A stretch of DNA of 64,000 bases from Copromyces sp. CBS 386.78 (lineage: Eukaryota; Ascomycota; Sordariomycetes; Sordariales; Sordariaceae), in NCBI GenBank assembly GCA_030685235.1, contig MU839107.1, forward strand, positions 186,001-250,000. The letters run 5' to 3'. The translations under genes and the position numbers were made by a program. Position 1 is the stretch's first letter. Every line of letters starts with the position of its first letter. Below are positions 55,990 to 64,000 of this stretch, piece after piece. Under the pieces are notes generated by a model, which saw only the letters and a list, made by a program, of their open reading frames with translations, was not told where the DNA came from and searched no databases.

Positions 55990-57978
55990 ATGGCATCCCA
56001 GAGCCAGAACAAGCAGTAAGTCAGCCGCTCTACAGGACACTCTACATCCTAACTGGTATCCTACTTTGGAAGCCCAGTTTGTCATTCATAATCCTCAAAT
56101 TCCGTTGTCCTCTGGCGATATATGTACCTCTATGTTTTCCAGTCGTTCGGTACATTGGGACCTATATCGATCTCTGGTTGCTTTACGGCCGTGGACACTT
56201 GAGACTTGGTTCAAGTTTGACAGCTAACAATGCGATAAAAAGGTCACCCCAGAGTACACCTCAGGCTCAAGGCAACCCAGCAAACCAACAGTTTGCACCG
56301 CAGCCTAGTCTGCAAGTCGCCGAATGGCTCGACCCAATGCTCGTCGTCGACGACGACATGGAATTCTTTGAGCTCCCACCTAACGACGGCTTCGGACTAC
56401 TTCCAGCCAACCAGCAATTCCTCCAGCAGTCTGTTGAGAACCCTGTCGACCAACAGTTCGCCCAAAACGCGATCCACCAACAAGCCGTTCAGGGTCCGAT
56501 GGCTCAAGGAGTTATGCAGAACCCCATCAACCAACAGTTGCCCTTTGTTCAGAACCCGATGAACCAACAGCTGGCCTCTCCGAATCCCGTTGCCCAACAG
56601 TTTGTCCAAAACCCGGTTGACCAACAACAGCCTTTTCAGAACCCCATGGGTCAACAATTTCTCCAGTATCCCATGACAAACATCGTCCTAATGGACCGAG
56701 TAATGGCTGATGCCGTCGGCACCGACCTCCAGGAGGTGTATTGGTCCATTTTGGGTACGTACCAGAGGTCTAGAAGGGAAGGAAAGGCAGAGTGGCTCTT
56801 TGTACTAACAAGATCTTACTACAATAGACGATATTTTTTACTTCCTCCGCGACCAACGTTGGGATTCTTTACCCAATATCGAGGGAAACCCTCGCTCGCG
56901 CACCTCCATCCAAGCCTCCTACCGCGCTGTGGGACCTCCTCCCGCCTACACACCGCCCGCCTGGCCCCTTTACGAAGCTAGCACATTGGCTGAAGGCAAA
57001 GCAAACATCAGACAGCTCATCCAGGACAATATGCGTTTTGCTATCGACGCGTTCAATTGGGCTGCTTATATGGACAGGTTTGGCAACTTGGAGGTGACCT
57101 ACGCCAACTTGGGTCAGACTCGGCCTATCGTCGCCGGCCTGCACGCGAAGTTGGCCGTTCATGAACAGCAGGGAGTCAGCTGGGACCCCGAAAAGCACGG
57201 CGCCGTCAGCCAGGTTCTTCAGGAAACGGTGTTCAAGAACGAACCCGAGTTTCTCGCCGGCGAGGAATGGGAGAGAAGGCAGTTGAGCCACAGAGTTACT
57301 ACCAGGAACGGCCGGTCCCAGGCTGCATTGGCCGATGTCCCGCGGCTCCCAGAGCGGGAACGCGAGAAAGTGCGCGAACTGATGGTCGATGCACTTAACG
57401 AACAGGAAATAGTTGATAAGCCAACCCACCGTACAAACAGGGGGGAGAAGGACAATCATGTCCTTGTAGCAAAAAGGCACATGTCTCTTCTCAATATGGA
57501 GTCGACGGCATGGAAAGCTATGGTGAGTCGTTCTATACTTTCCATTTCACTGGAATCTTCGTGTTTGTTCGTACTAACCACCAATCTCTGCAGCGTGCTC
57601 TCAGGAAGGTGTCGTTAGGAACTCCGGACGTAGGAGTCTTCAACCTGGACTTCATGTTCAAGCCGTACGACTCCTTTGGCGATCGTCTCCGTGACTTTCG
57701 TAACCTGTTTCGGTCATCAAAGGCCGCAGTTACGAATGTTACCGAGACACCCATCACTATCCGGTACGCTGGCCGGCCCGGCGGTGAGCTCACAGTAAGT
57801 CAAATACGGTACCTTTTGTGCTTTATGAGCAGATATTGATGAGATACGGGTGGCTAATAAACAATGACAGCGAAAAAATTGGAACAAGGATGGGGGTGAG
57901 CGAAAGGCTGGTCAGCTTTCTTTGGCCAGCGCGGTCCAAAGACACGGAATCGTGGTTCCGGGCCAGGCGGGACATTAA
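55990..57978 (+). CDS. SKAAV-family protein, branch 2, intact (513 aa)
   Basis: Exons 55990-56015, 56243-56754, 56828-57522, 57594-57794, 57871-57978; exactly 514 codons. The 26-nt first exon (MASQSQNK) joins over a 227-nt intron with GTAAGT and GCTAACA to QSPQSTPQAQGNPANQQF. Exon 2 has NP-x-x-QQF repeats (NPVDQQFAQN, NPMNQQLA type, about 8 copies) and ends EVYWSILG. Exon 3 starts DDIFYFLRDQRWDSLPN and has VTYANLGQTRPIVAGLHAKL, FLAGEEWERRQLSHRV and REKVRELMVDALNEQEIV. Exon 4 fuses two modules that are separate in other members: FGDRLRDFRNLFR and SSKAAVTNV. Exon 5 is short (RKNWNKDGGERKAG, then LASAVQRHGIVVPGQ) and ends early compared with branch 1. The start exon is inferred from splice signals. 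An alternative is translation from an unspliced frame beginning at 55965. Function unknown. Confidence 0.8.
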
Positions 57979-58259
57979 TAGGAATCTGGTTCTCTACCTG
58001 AAAGGGACGTCAACCTTCAGGTTGCCCGAAGAATAGGGCAAAGACTCGAGATATCCCTTATTAGGTACATACCTTACTACAAGCATTACGACTACTTCTA
58101 CCTCCATGATGTGCTCGACGTTCTTACTTGTGACTGCCCGTCCACTCCGAGTTATCCTGCCTTGCAGGTTGTTAGGTACCTTTCCTACCTCTATATAAAC
58201 ACGATAATGCAAGCAAACTCCAGTCAAAAACAAACCCCCTTTAACGCAGGGGGATGACA
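57979..58259. other. 3' flank of the 55990 gene
   Basis: This is spacer up to the integrase fragment; nothing else is recognised. Confidence 0.4.
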
Positions 58260-58712
58260 CTTCGTCCACAACGCACAGTAGGATACACTACCATTCGCGA
58301 GAAAGCACCCTTGCGGAGGAATGTTCACCTACCGCCCATAGTTCCGCCAACTACCTCTACCTTACCTTTTACGCCACCGTCAGAGCTTACTGCAAGGCCT
58401 GCCTGGCATGTGCGAAGTCCAAGCCGTCGCGACACTCTCCCCATGGTTTCTTGAAACCGTTGACCCCGTTGACCCCCTGCCTGTGGAGAGGCCAGGAGTT
58501 CAAGCACGTCGCCGTTGTTGTCGATCGCCTCGGTAACCAAAATACGCCACTTCATCCCCACCGTTGGCCTTACGGCTGAGGAGCTGGCGGATCGTTTCAT
58601 TGAGAGGGTTTACAGTATTCACCGACTGCCGGACTCTGTCGTGTCTGACCGCGGCTCTCAGTTCATATCACAGTTCTGGAGAGCCTTGTCGTCCCGCTCG
58701 GAGGTGGCTCTC
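58260..58712 (+). pseudogene. Ty3/gypsy integrase fragment, not RIPped
   Basis: In shifting frames it reads VRAYCKACLACAKSKPSRHS and PHGFLKPL (the Cys pair of the zinc-binding domain and the following linker), VAVVVDRL, then RHFIPTVGLTAEELADRF, IERVYSIHRLPDSVVSDRGS and QFISQFWRAL, which is the integrase core around the second catalytic Asp. It has at least one frameshift near 58540. No LTR or other pol part is nearby. Base composition is normal, so it escaped RIP, probably because it is single copy or too short. It is joined directly to an SKAAV-family fragment at its right end. Confidence 0.75.
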
Positions 58713-59293
58713 CTACAATGAATCCGAGCTAAACCCTCCGACTTGGGAGGCGTATGTCAATGCCATTCGGTCCTGGCGAAGTCGATCCACCGGTCGATAA
58801 GGAACGTGTCCGACATAGTCTCTGGCAGAACAGGAATGGAAGAGAAGGCAAGAAGCCTTCCGGATTCGAACAAAATACGGCTTCTCCCACGCCAGTTTTT
58901 CCGATGCTCCAAGCACGGAGGAGGAGGAACGGGAGAAAGTTCACGAACTGGCTGTCGCAAGGTTAAACCACCTTTATAACATTGTCGACCAAGAAAAACA
59001 CAAAGGTGGCAAAGTAAACCACGTGTTAAAACTGCACCAGACCCTCACCCTCCCTGACAGCAGTTATAGCCCAAAAAGCCCTGCTGCCTTCTCCGATCGT
59101 CTAGAGGAATTTGAGGCATGGGTACGGGGTGGAGAATGGAAGAAGGCGTTCTCACCAAAAGCGGAATTTGATTCCCTCAACGATGAAGATGGCAAGGGTG
59201 CGTGCGGCTCTGACGGCTGCGGCCTCTGCCGAGGAAACCGGCGCGGGAAACGCGAGCGCCGGTGATGCCAACGCCGGTAATCCCAACGAGTGA
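58713..59293 (+). pseudogene. branch 2 fragment, decayed
   Basis: Short matches to the 55990 gene appear in different frames: NPPTWEAYVNAI (58732-58768), then EEREKVHELAVARLNHLYNI and DQEKHKGGKVNHVLKLHQTL (58918-59050), matching the end of exon 3 (REKVRELMVDALNEQEIVDK). The following FSDRLEEFEAWVRGGEWKK matches exon 4's FGDRLRDF. The SKAAV motif is not visible. An Ala/Gly/Asn-rich frame ends at 59293. This is the last recognisable member on the right. Confidence 0.62.
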
Positions 59294-60679
59294 GTAGCAT
59301 ACTAAGGTAGGTACCTCTATCTTAACGCGGACCCGAACACGCCTTCGATTACTTCCCAATTTGTCAAGTGTCTTGGATTTCATCGCATATGAACAGTTTC
59401 TGTCTCCCAAGCCGCTCTGAAGCCTCCCAATGCGCCAAATTTCTGCCCAAACTCGGTGGATGGTCATCTCCGGTGGCTTCGAAGCCAAACTGTCTGCTAT
59501 TGAGAAGGCAAGTACCTACCTACCTATTGACTTAGCACAACAAGAGGCACGGAGCTGTTAGTCAGAGTATCATTCGAAAGTAGGGATACTTCAACGTACG
59601 CCGCAGCTGGGAAAGGAACATGGATTCTTGCCGAAGCACCGAAGGAGCGGGTAATGGGAGAGCAAGTGTCGAGGGGCTCTGATATCTGAAGCTTGGTGTC
59701 TCATTCTTCTTGTGGCTTCCGGGGATATTCTTGTCGATAGAAGTACTGCCACGCTCACTGAAGCGCCTCTCGATGGTGGCAAAATTGCCGAGGACGGCCA
59801 GGGTTGTGGGGGCCGTCCTCGGCGGGTGTAGGGAGTTCAGAGTGGCCAGTCTCCGTTGCCTGTTTGTGCGTTTGGGTGTTAGCTGACCGTAAATTCAAGA
59901 CTACCACGAGAAGGGGGAGTTGCTACATCGTAAAGGAGAGCAACATTCTGATCCGGCAACCAGACAACCAAGCGCGGAGCCAATGGCCTCCGCCGCGACG
60001 GCAGACGTCTCTTGCCTGGATTTTCTCCGGCCTGGCGAGGCTAGGTACCTTAGCTTGGAAGGTTCGCAGACATGGAGCTTCCGGGAGGGTAGTAAGGAGT
60101 GGCGGACGGAAGATATTCATGAGAGCATTGGAAGGGGAGGACTGGAAGGGAGCAACTGAAACGAAAAGACTGGAGCTTGTGATATTGGCTTGAGGCAAGC
60201 TGAAATAGAGGTAGAAGGGAAGAATGTTAAAACTTGGGATTGGGAATATGGAGGAATGGGGAGAACATGGATGATGTAAGAATTGTTGAGCACGAGGACG
60301 TCCATCTGCGACTTCTGTGGCAGATGGTCATCTCTCTGCCACCGGCATCGGAGATTGCAAGTACCTCCTATGACGCGGACAACTGGTGGAGTCACTGGAG
60401 TGAGGAGGTGGCCGCGCGCAAACCCATGCTCTCCATGGGCTGGAATTTTGGGCCGGAGGAGGCAGGTACATGTCTTCAACTCCTCCGATCCTCTCGCGCG
60501 TCTTCGATCCCAGTGCGGTCACCCACATCGAATGATCAGAGGAGCGAGAGGCGTAATCTCCATGAATAAGTGGCAGGATGACTTGCACTGCATGTTTCCG
60601 TGAGGCTCGCCCTTCAGGACATGGAGCAAGAAGTTGCGTTCCAGGAGCACCAAAAGCGGCAATCGATCTTCGTCATACA
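59294..60679. other. intergenic, no supported gene
   Basis: Open frames at 59804-60193 and 60234-60603 overlap others on both strands. One (EIASTSYDADNWWSHWSEEV) looks protein-like but has no support from splice sites or repeats. Confidence 0.35.
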
Positions 60680-61640
60680 CGGTCTGGATCCCTGAGTGGC
60701 CCATGGACAAGTCATCCGCAAGAGGTACTTACAACGCCCTTCTTCTTCCTTTTCCCGCTCGTCTACCTGCATGGGACACTGATGGACGACCCTCGTGCCT
60801 GGTGGTAGGGCGTACCTTCCACACAAAGCAGCATCCTTTCAGGTCATTTCTCAAGTTCTGTTTGTCGAGTTACCCAGCCTGACCACTTGACCGTCTCTGG
60901 ACGAGTCACCCCCGGCATCAGCACACAAGACAGGCATGTACGTTAACCTTCTCCTTCCCGTTGGTCTGCCTGAACCGGCAATAGATGGTCGATGCTCACG
61001 ATCTGGGTCCCTGACCGGTCCACGGACAAGTCACTCCCGGCACCGAGACACCAGAGAGGCCGGGTACATGCACGTTGGCCTTCCCTTCCTCCGCTCGTCT
61101 GCCTGATGGGAACACTGGTTGCTTGTATCCCACAGTCACCTCCAGCACCATGACACAAGAGAGGTACCTAGAGGTACGTCAGCCTTCTCCTTCCTCTACT
61201 CGTCTACCTGGAGGGAACACTGACAGCCTGCATTACAAACGGACATTGCTTGTGTCTGGAGGCAGGGCGCACTTTCCGCTCAGAATCCTTTCATGCCACG
61301 GTCATCCAGTTCTGCCCTTCGAATCAGGGTAGCCTGGCCCTCTGACTGGTCCATGCCATGGGCAACTAAGTCACCTTCGGCACCGAGACACACAAGATTT
61401 ACCATGACCCTCTGGACAAGTTACCTCCGGCAGCAGGACGCGGGGGAGGTACATCGGCTTCTCCTTGCCAAGTTCCTCCCCCCGCTCGTCTGCCCGAAGG
61501 GTACTTGGTTACACTCAACTTGTGTGTCACAAACTGACACTCCCTGCGTCTGGTCTGCAGGCAGGGCGCACCTTCCGCTCAGAATTCTTTCAGGCCACAG
61601 TCATCAAATATTGTCCATCGAATCACCCAGCCTGAACCGT
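60680..61640. repeat. degenerate tandem repeat, about 315-330 bp period
   Basis: Three imperfect units start near 60685, 60999 and 61327. Landmarks recur in order: CTGGTCCA or CGGTCCACGGACAAGTC, GGCACCGAGACAC, TCTCCTTCC..CGCTCGTCTGCC, GGGCGCACCTTCCGCTCAG, TTTCAGGCCAC and CACCCAGCCTGA. The copies carry indels. They lie just upstream of a TATA-like sequence (61670), so they may act as a repeated upstream region, but this is speculation. Confidence 0.6.
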
Positions 61641-61781
61641 CTCCACATGTCCCAGCTTGACCGAGTATTTATATCTGCCCTCCCCGCCTCTTCTGTTTCG
61701 TTTTTTTTCCTCCCCTCTCTTCTCTCTCTATATCACAAACAACCTCTCTTCTTTTTCCCACACACTCAACATTTCTCCAAG

Positions 61782-61985
61782 ATGACCCTTCGAAACAGCC
61801 GCAGCCACATTCAGCCCTTTCGATTCATCCTTGCGCCCACAACTCCTCAGCTCACGTTGGGTCTTTCTCTCATTCCTGCAACTCGATCCTCTGGCCCCTC
61901 TTCCTCCCCGGGGGCGCCGGTCGTCACTCCTTTTCTCTTCTCTTCCATCTTTTCTGTTGAGCTTAACTTCCCGCACCGCCCCTAA
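61782..61985 (+). CDS. hypothetical small protein (67 aa)
   Basis: The ATG in tctccaagATGAC follows a TATA-like TATTTATA (61671) at about 110 bp and a CT-rich leader, a convincing fungal promoter layout. The protein begins MTLRNSRSHIQPFRFILAPT and ends FSSIFSVELNFPHRP. It may instead be a leader ORF or the first exon of a longer gene reaching past 62150 (a GTAGGTACC donor at 62150 and an acceptor at 62252 are visible). No family is recognised. Confidence 0.3.
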   Translation: MTLRNSRSHIQPFRFILAPTTPQLTLGLSLIPATRSSGPSSSPGAPVVTPFLFSSIFSVELNFPHRP

Positions 61986-62606
61986 TGCCTTTATATAGCG
62001 GCACGTCACAGTAGCAGCCGTAATGGCAGCCACCAGCGCTCGTTCGTTCAGCTTCAACTTTCCGACACAGGTCGGTACGGTCACAGCATGGCCGGCCTAA
62101 CCAGCCAGTTTCGGCCCCGGGCTAATTCGCCGCCGCCCTCTTCGAGCGGTAGGTACCTTACCTATATCTTCGGTCCTCGGACTTTGGTCTTCCACAATCT
62201 TCTTCATGTTTTGTTGAGCATGATGATCTTCTGACACTGCCCTTTCTGCAGGCGGCTGCGGCACGAACTGTGTCGTTTTTCCATCTATCAACGCTCAAAA
62301 TACGAGCGACACGAGTTTGGCCCTCTGAGTGTTCGGTCATCGGTCATTGCGTTTGCGTTTCGCAACGCCAGTCGAGAAAAGAAGCCACCGTAAGGTGGGT
62401 TCGGGTATGTACATTCCATGCCATCCAGCTTCACGAGACAAACATGACACTGACACTGTTGTTTCTTCCATGTCAGGTACCATGCTTCATCACCACGCGA
62501 TAACAACACTCCATGAACTGGAACTTGGGTCTTGGTTTCTTTTGCAGGTTTAGGTGCCGGTCGTATTGTGATTGCGGCTCGTCGCCGTGAAGAGGGCGAA
62601 GTTAGG

Positions 62607-62657
62607 ATGCGTGTTGTCCAGTGGACCATCAGCGGTCACACTGGACAACACGCATCA
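62607..62657. repeat. near-perfect stem-loop
   Basis: Arms of 18 bp, GATGCGTGTTGTCCAGTG (62607-62624) and its exact reverse complement (62640-62657), surround a 15-base middle. The middle itself pairs GACC with GGTC, leaving a 6-base loop and one bulged A. The structure is strong in DNA or RNA. Confidence 0.9.
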
Positions 62658-63390
62658 AGTTTGAGAGGTGAGGGGGGGCAGGCTAGAGGATTGAGTCAGC
62701 AGTATCGGGGGAGAGGCCGGGTCAGTGCCAGCAAGGGAAGTGGAGGCGGCATTACGGTCGGAAGTGGTGTCTCGTCAGCTGAGTTGTTTCGTGGTTGGTC
62801 TTTTGTTTTGTTGGAATATCGGGGGCGGTGCGGGAAGTCAAGCTCTTTGTTTTCCTGGAAATTATTCTTGTACAGTAGAGTTAGCTTGCAGCAAAATACT
62901 TTGTTCACTTGACTTTGCTTCCTTTGCTCGGCTGGTAGCGTGCTTGTCTAGAGGTACACTCGTCATGTCCTCGGTTGTAATCATTTCACTGCAAGGCAAT
63001 GGCTCGAACTCTGCGGCAAAAGAGCAGTGACACCCATGTAGAGCACACTCGTAACGTCAGCGTCAAGAGCGTGTCTCCCTGAACTGCAGGCAGAGGGTCC
63101 AGACACTCGACGAGAACGAGCTCATTGGTCGGCGACCGACCTGGTAGGCGAAGATGCTCGGGCGGTGCAGTCGCTGACACTGGCTCTTCTGTTCTTCTTG
63201 GGCAGCAAGAATTGTAGTAATCACGAAGCGCGGAGGGCTGGATGACAGGACAATGCTAGTAAGATCAAATTGAATCAAGGTAGGTGGTGGTATATTCGTG
63301 TGCGCTATGATGAAATGAAACCCGCTAACACCGGACGACTAAACGTCCCCTCAAGCAAATAAAAAGATTGAAGTCTAGCCACCCAAATGG

Positions 63391-63411
63391 AAAAAAAAAA
63401 AAAAAAAAAAA
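63391..63411. repeat. 21-bp poly(A) tract
   Basis: An uninterrupted run of A lies about 90 bp past the stop of the minus-strand gene (poly T on its coding strand), in its 3' flank. Confidence 0.95.
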
Positions 63412-63499
63412 GAGGAAAAAAGAAAGCCAAAAATCCGACAGCCCCAAGCCCAAGCCCCAAGCGCTTCCCGTCCATACAACCTCAGACCTCTTCTCTACC

Positions 63500-64000
63500 C
63501 TAACCGTGCAAAGGCCCATTCGGAACCGGCGGACTGGTACCCGTCTCGATAACATTCTGCGTCGTGACCGTCGTCGTCCTAATCCCCTTTGGCCAGCCCG
63601 ACCCCGAATTCAGCCCATCATCACTGCTGATATCCGTCAACTTGGTCTCGCTGCTATTCCAATCATCTTTCCCGCTTCCACCGCCACTAGTCAAGGGTCC
63701 AACACTGTCGCTTCTGCCAGACATGCTCCTCCTCACACCATGGCCGCCGCCCTTTCCACTCTCCACGACCGTGGTAACACCGCGGTTGCGGCCGATGTCC
63801 TCGCGCAAACCGAACTCGTCGCCGGAACCGTCCTGCGCGGCGCTGCGGCTGCGGACGTAGCCGCCCTTGCTCATCGACGTGGGCCAGTGGTGGCTGCCGC
63901 TGGGACCGCCGCCGTGCGGGGTGGTGCTGCCGCCGAAGAGCTTGGAGCGGGCCAAGAAGGAGCGGGCGAGGGGGCGGAGGGTGGCGATTGCCGAGGCGGC
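63500..64000 (-). CDS. C-terminus of a PTH11/rhodopsin-domain-like membrane protein (partial)
   Basis: The minus-strand frame enters from the right edge and ends at the stop at 63500. It opens AIATLRPLARSFLARSKLFG, which is like the cytoplasmic end of the last membrane helix in fungal integral membrane (PTH11-like, rhodopsin-domain) proteins. The remaining roughly 140 residues are a Ser/Gly-rich cytoplasmic tail (SHHWPTSMSKGGYVRS, ETKLTDISSDDGLNS, then QNVIETGTSPPVPNG). The membrane part lies beyond the window. It is the only gene here that looks like a widely shared fungal family, and it marks the right limit of the SKAAV-rich region. Confidence 0.65.
   Translation of the reverse strand, partial: AASAIATLRPLARSFLARSKLFGGSTTPHGGGPSGSHHWPTSMSKGGYVRSRSAAQDGSGDEFGLREDIGRNRGVTTVVESGKGGGHGVRRSMSGRSDSVGPLTSGGGSGKDDWNSSETKLTDISSDDGLNSGSGWPKGIRTTTVTTQNVIETGTSPPVPNGPLHG

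Larger units (their letters stand above)
61986..63499. other. region with possible exons, not resolved
   Basis: Candidate exon pieces are MAGLTSQFRPRANSPPPSSS (62088-62147, before a GTAGGT), GGCGTNCVVFPSINA (after the acceptor at 62252) and LGAGRIVIAARRREEGEVRM (62551-62610, after TTTTGCAG). Their frames do not give one consistent model, so I do not call a gene. The stretch also holds the hairpin at 62607-62657. Confidence 0.3.

Noticed and set aside
59804..60193. 129-codon + strand frame with overlapping minus frame
   Set aside because: There is no start context, motif or conserved feature, and the opposite strand is equally open.

Overview
The window looks like nuclear DNA of a filamentous ascomycete (Pezizomycotina, probably Sordariomycetes-like). 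The genes have short introns of about 55-85 bp with GTRAGT-type donors and CTAAC/CTGAC-type branch sites. Two A+T-rich blocks (about 4.8-13.9 kb and 32.4-35.6 kb) hold transposons riddled with C-to-T and G-to-A changes, the mark of repeat-induced point mutation (RIP). No ordinary housekeeping gene is complete here; the only recognisable widespread family at an edge is a PTH11/rhodopsin-like membrane protein cut by the right end.

Nearly all the rest is a same-strand (+) array of one multi-exon gene family that I cannot assign to any known protein. It has two branches. Branch 1 (2-4 kb apart, 17.9-41.3 kb) has four exons: an N-terminal helical exon of about 100 codons, a near-constant 105-nt exon (FP-x-[FY]-M-x-RF), a near-constant 81-nt exon (SKAAV motif), and a long last exon with a conserved coiled start, a basic nuclear-localisation-like motif (KRPLSDFL, then KxKRxRR) and a rapidly changing, often repeat-rich tail. 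All junctions are phase 0. Intact members start at 17877, 23330, 25897, 28134, 37123 and 40049; between them lie single-exon fragments (19.7, 22.5, 30.0, 31.2, 38.7 kb). Branch 2 (42.7-59.3 kb, with an outlier at 2.0-4.4 kb) has a longer N-terminal module split by a phase-1 intron, but carries the same SKAAV exon. The gene at 2043 has every module and links the branches. In branch 2, members at 42738 and 55990 look intact; those at 46257, 52202, 53078 and 58713 are broken.

Mobile DNA: a RIP-degraded Ty3/gypsy element (5301-13740, two 299-bp LTRs, 5-bp target duplication CTTCC) sits inside a copy of a smaller terminal-inverted-repeat element that duplicates TA and carries a tRNA-like pol III promoter core. 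Three further copies of that element lie at 20784, 53658 and 54282; the last two are in tandem inside an intron. A RIP-degraded Mutator-like element (32428-35565) has about 45-bp inverted ends and a perfect 9-bp target duplication. A 772-bp element at 49729 has AACGGTT-rich inverted ends. A non-RIPped gypsy integrase fragment lies at 58260.

Unusual points are the conserved in-frame TAG codons followed by long open frames in two pairs of paralogues, tails that differ between otherwise similar genes, a shared upstream GGCAGGCACC element, and transposon insertions fitted around genes. No function is claimed for the family: nuclear location is inferred from the basic motifs only.
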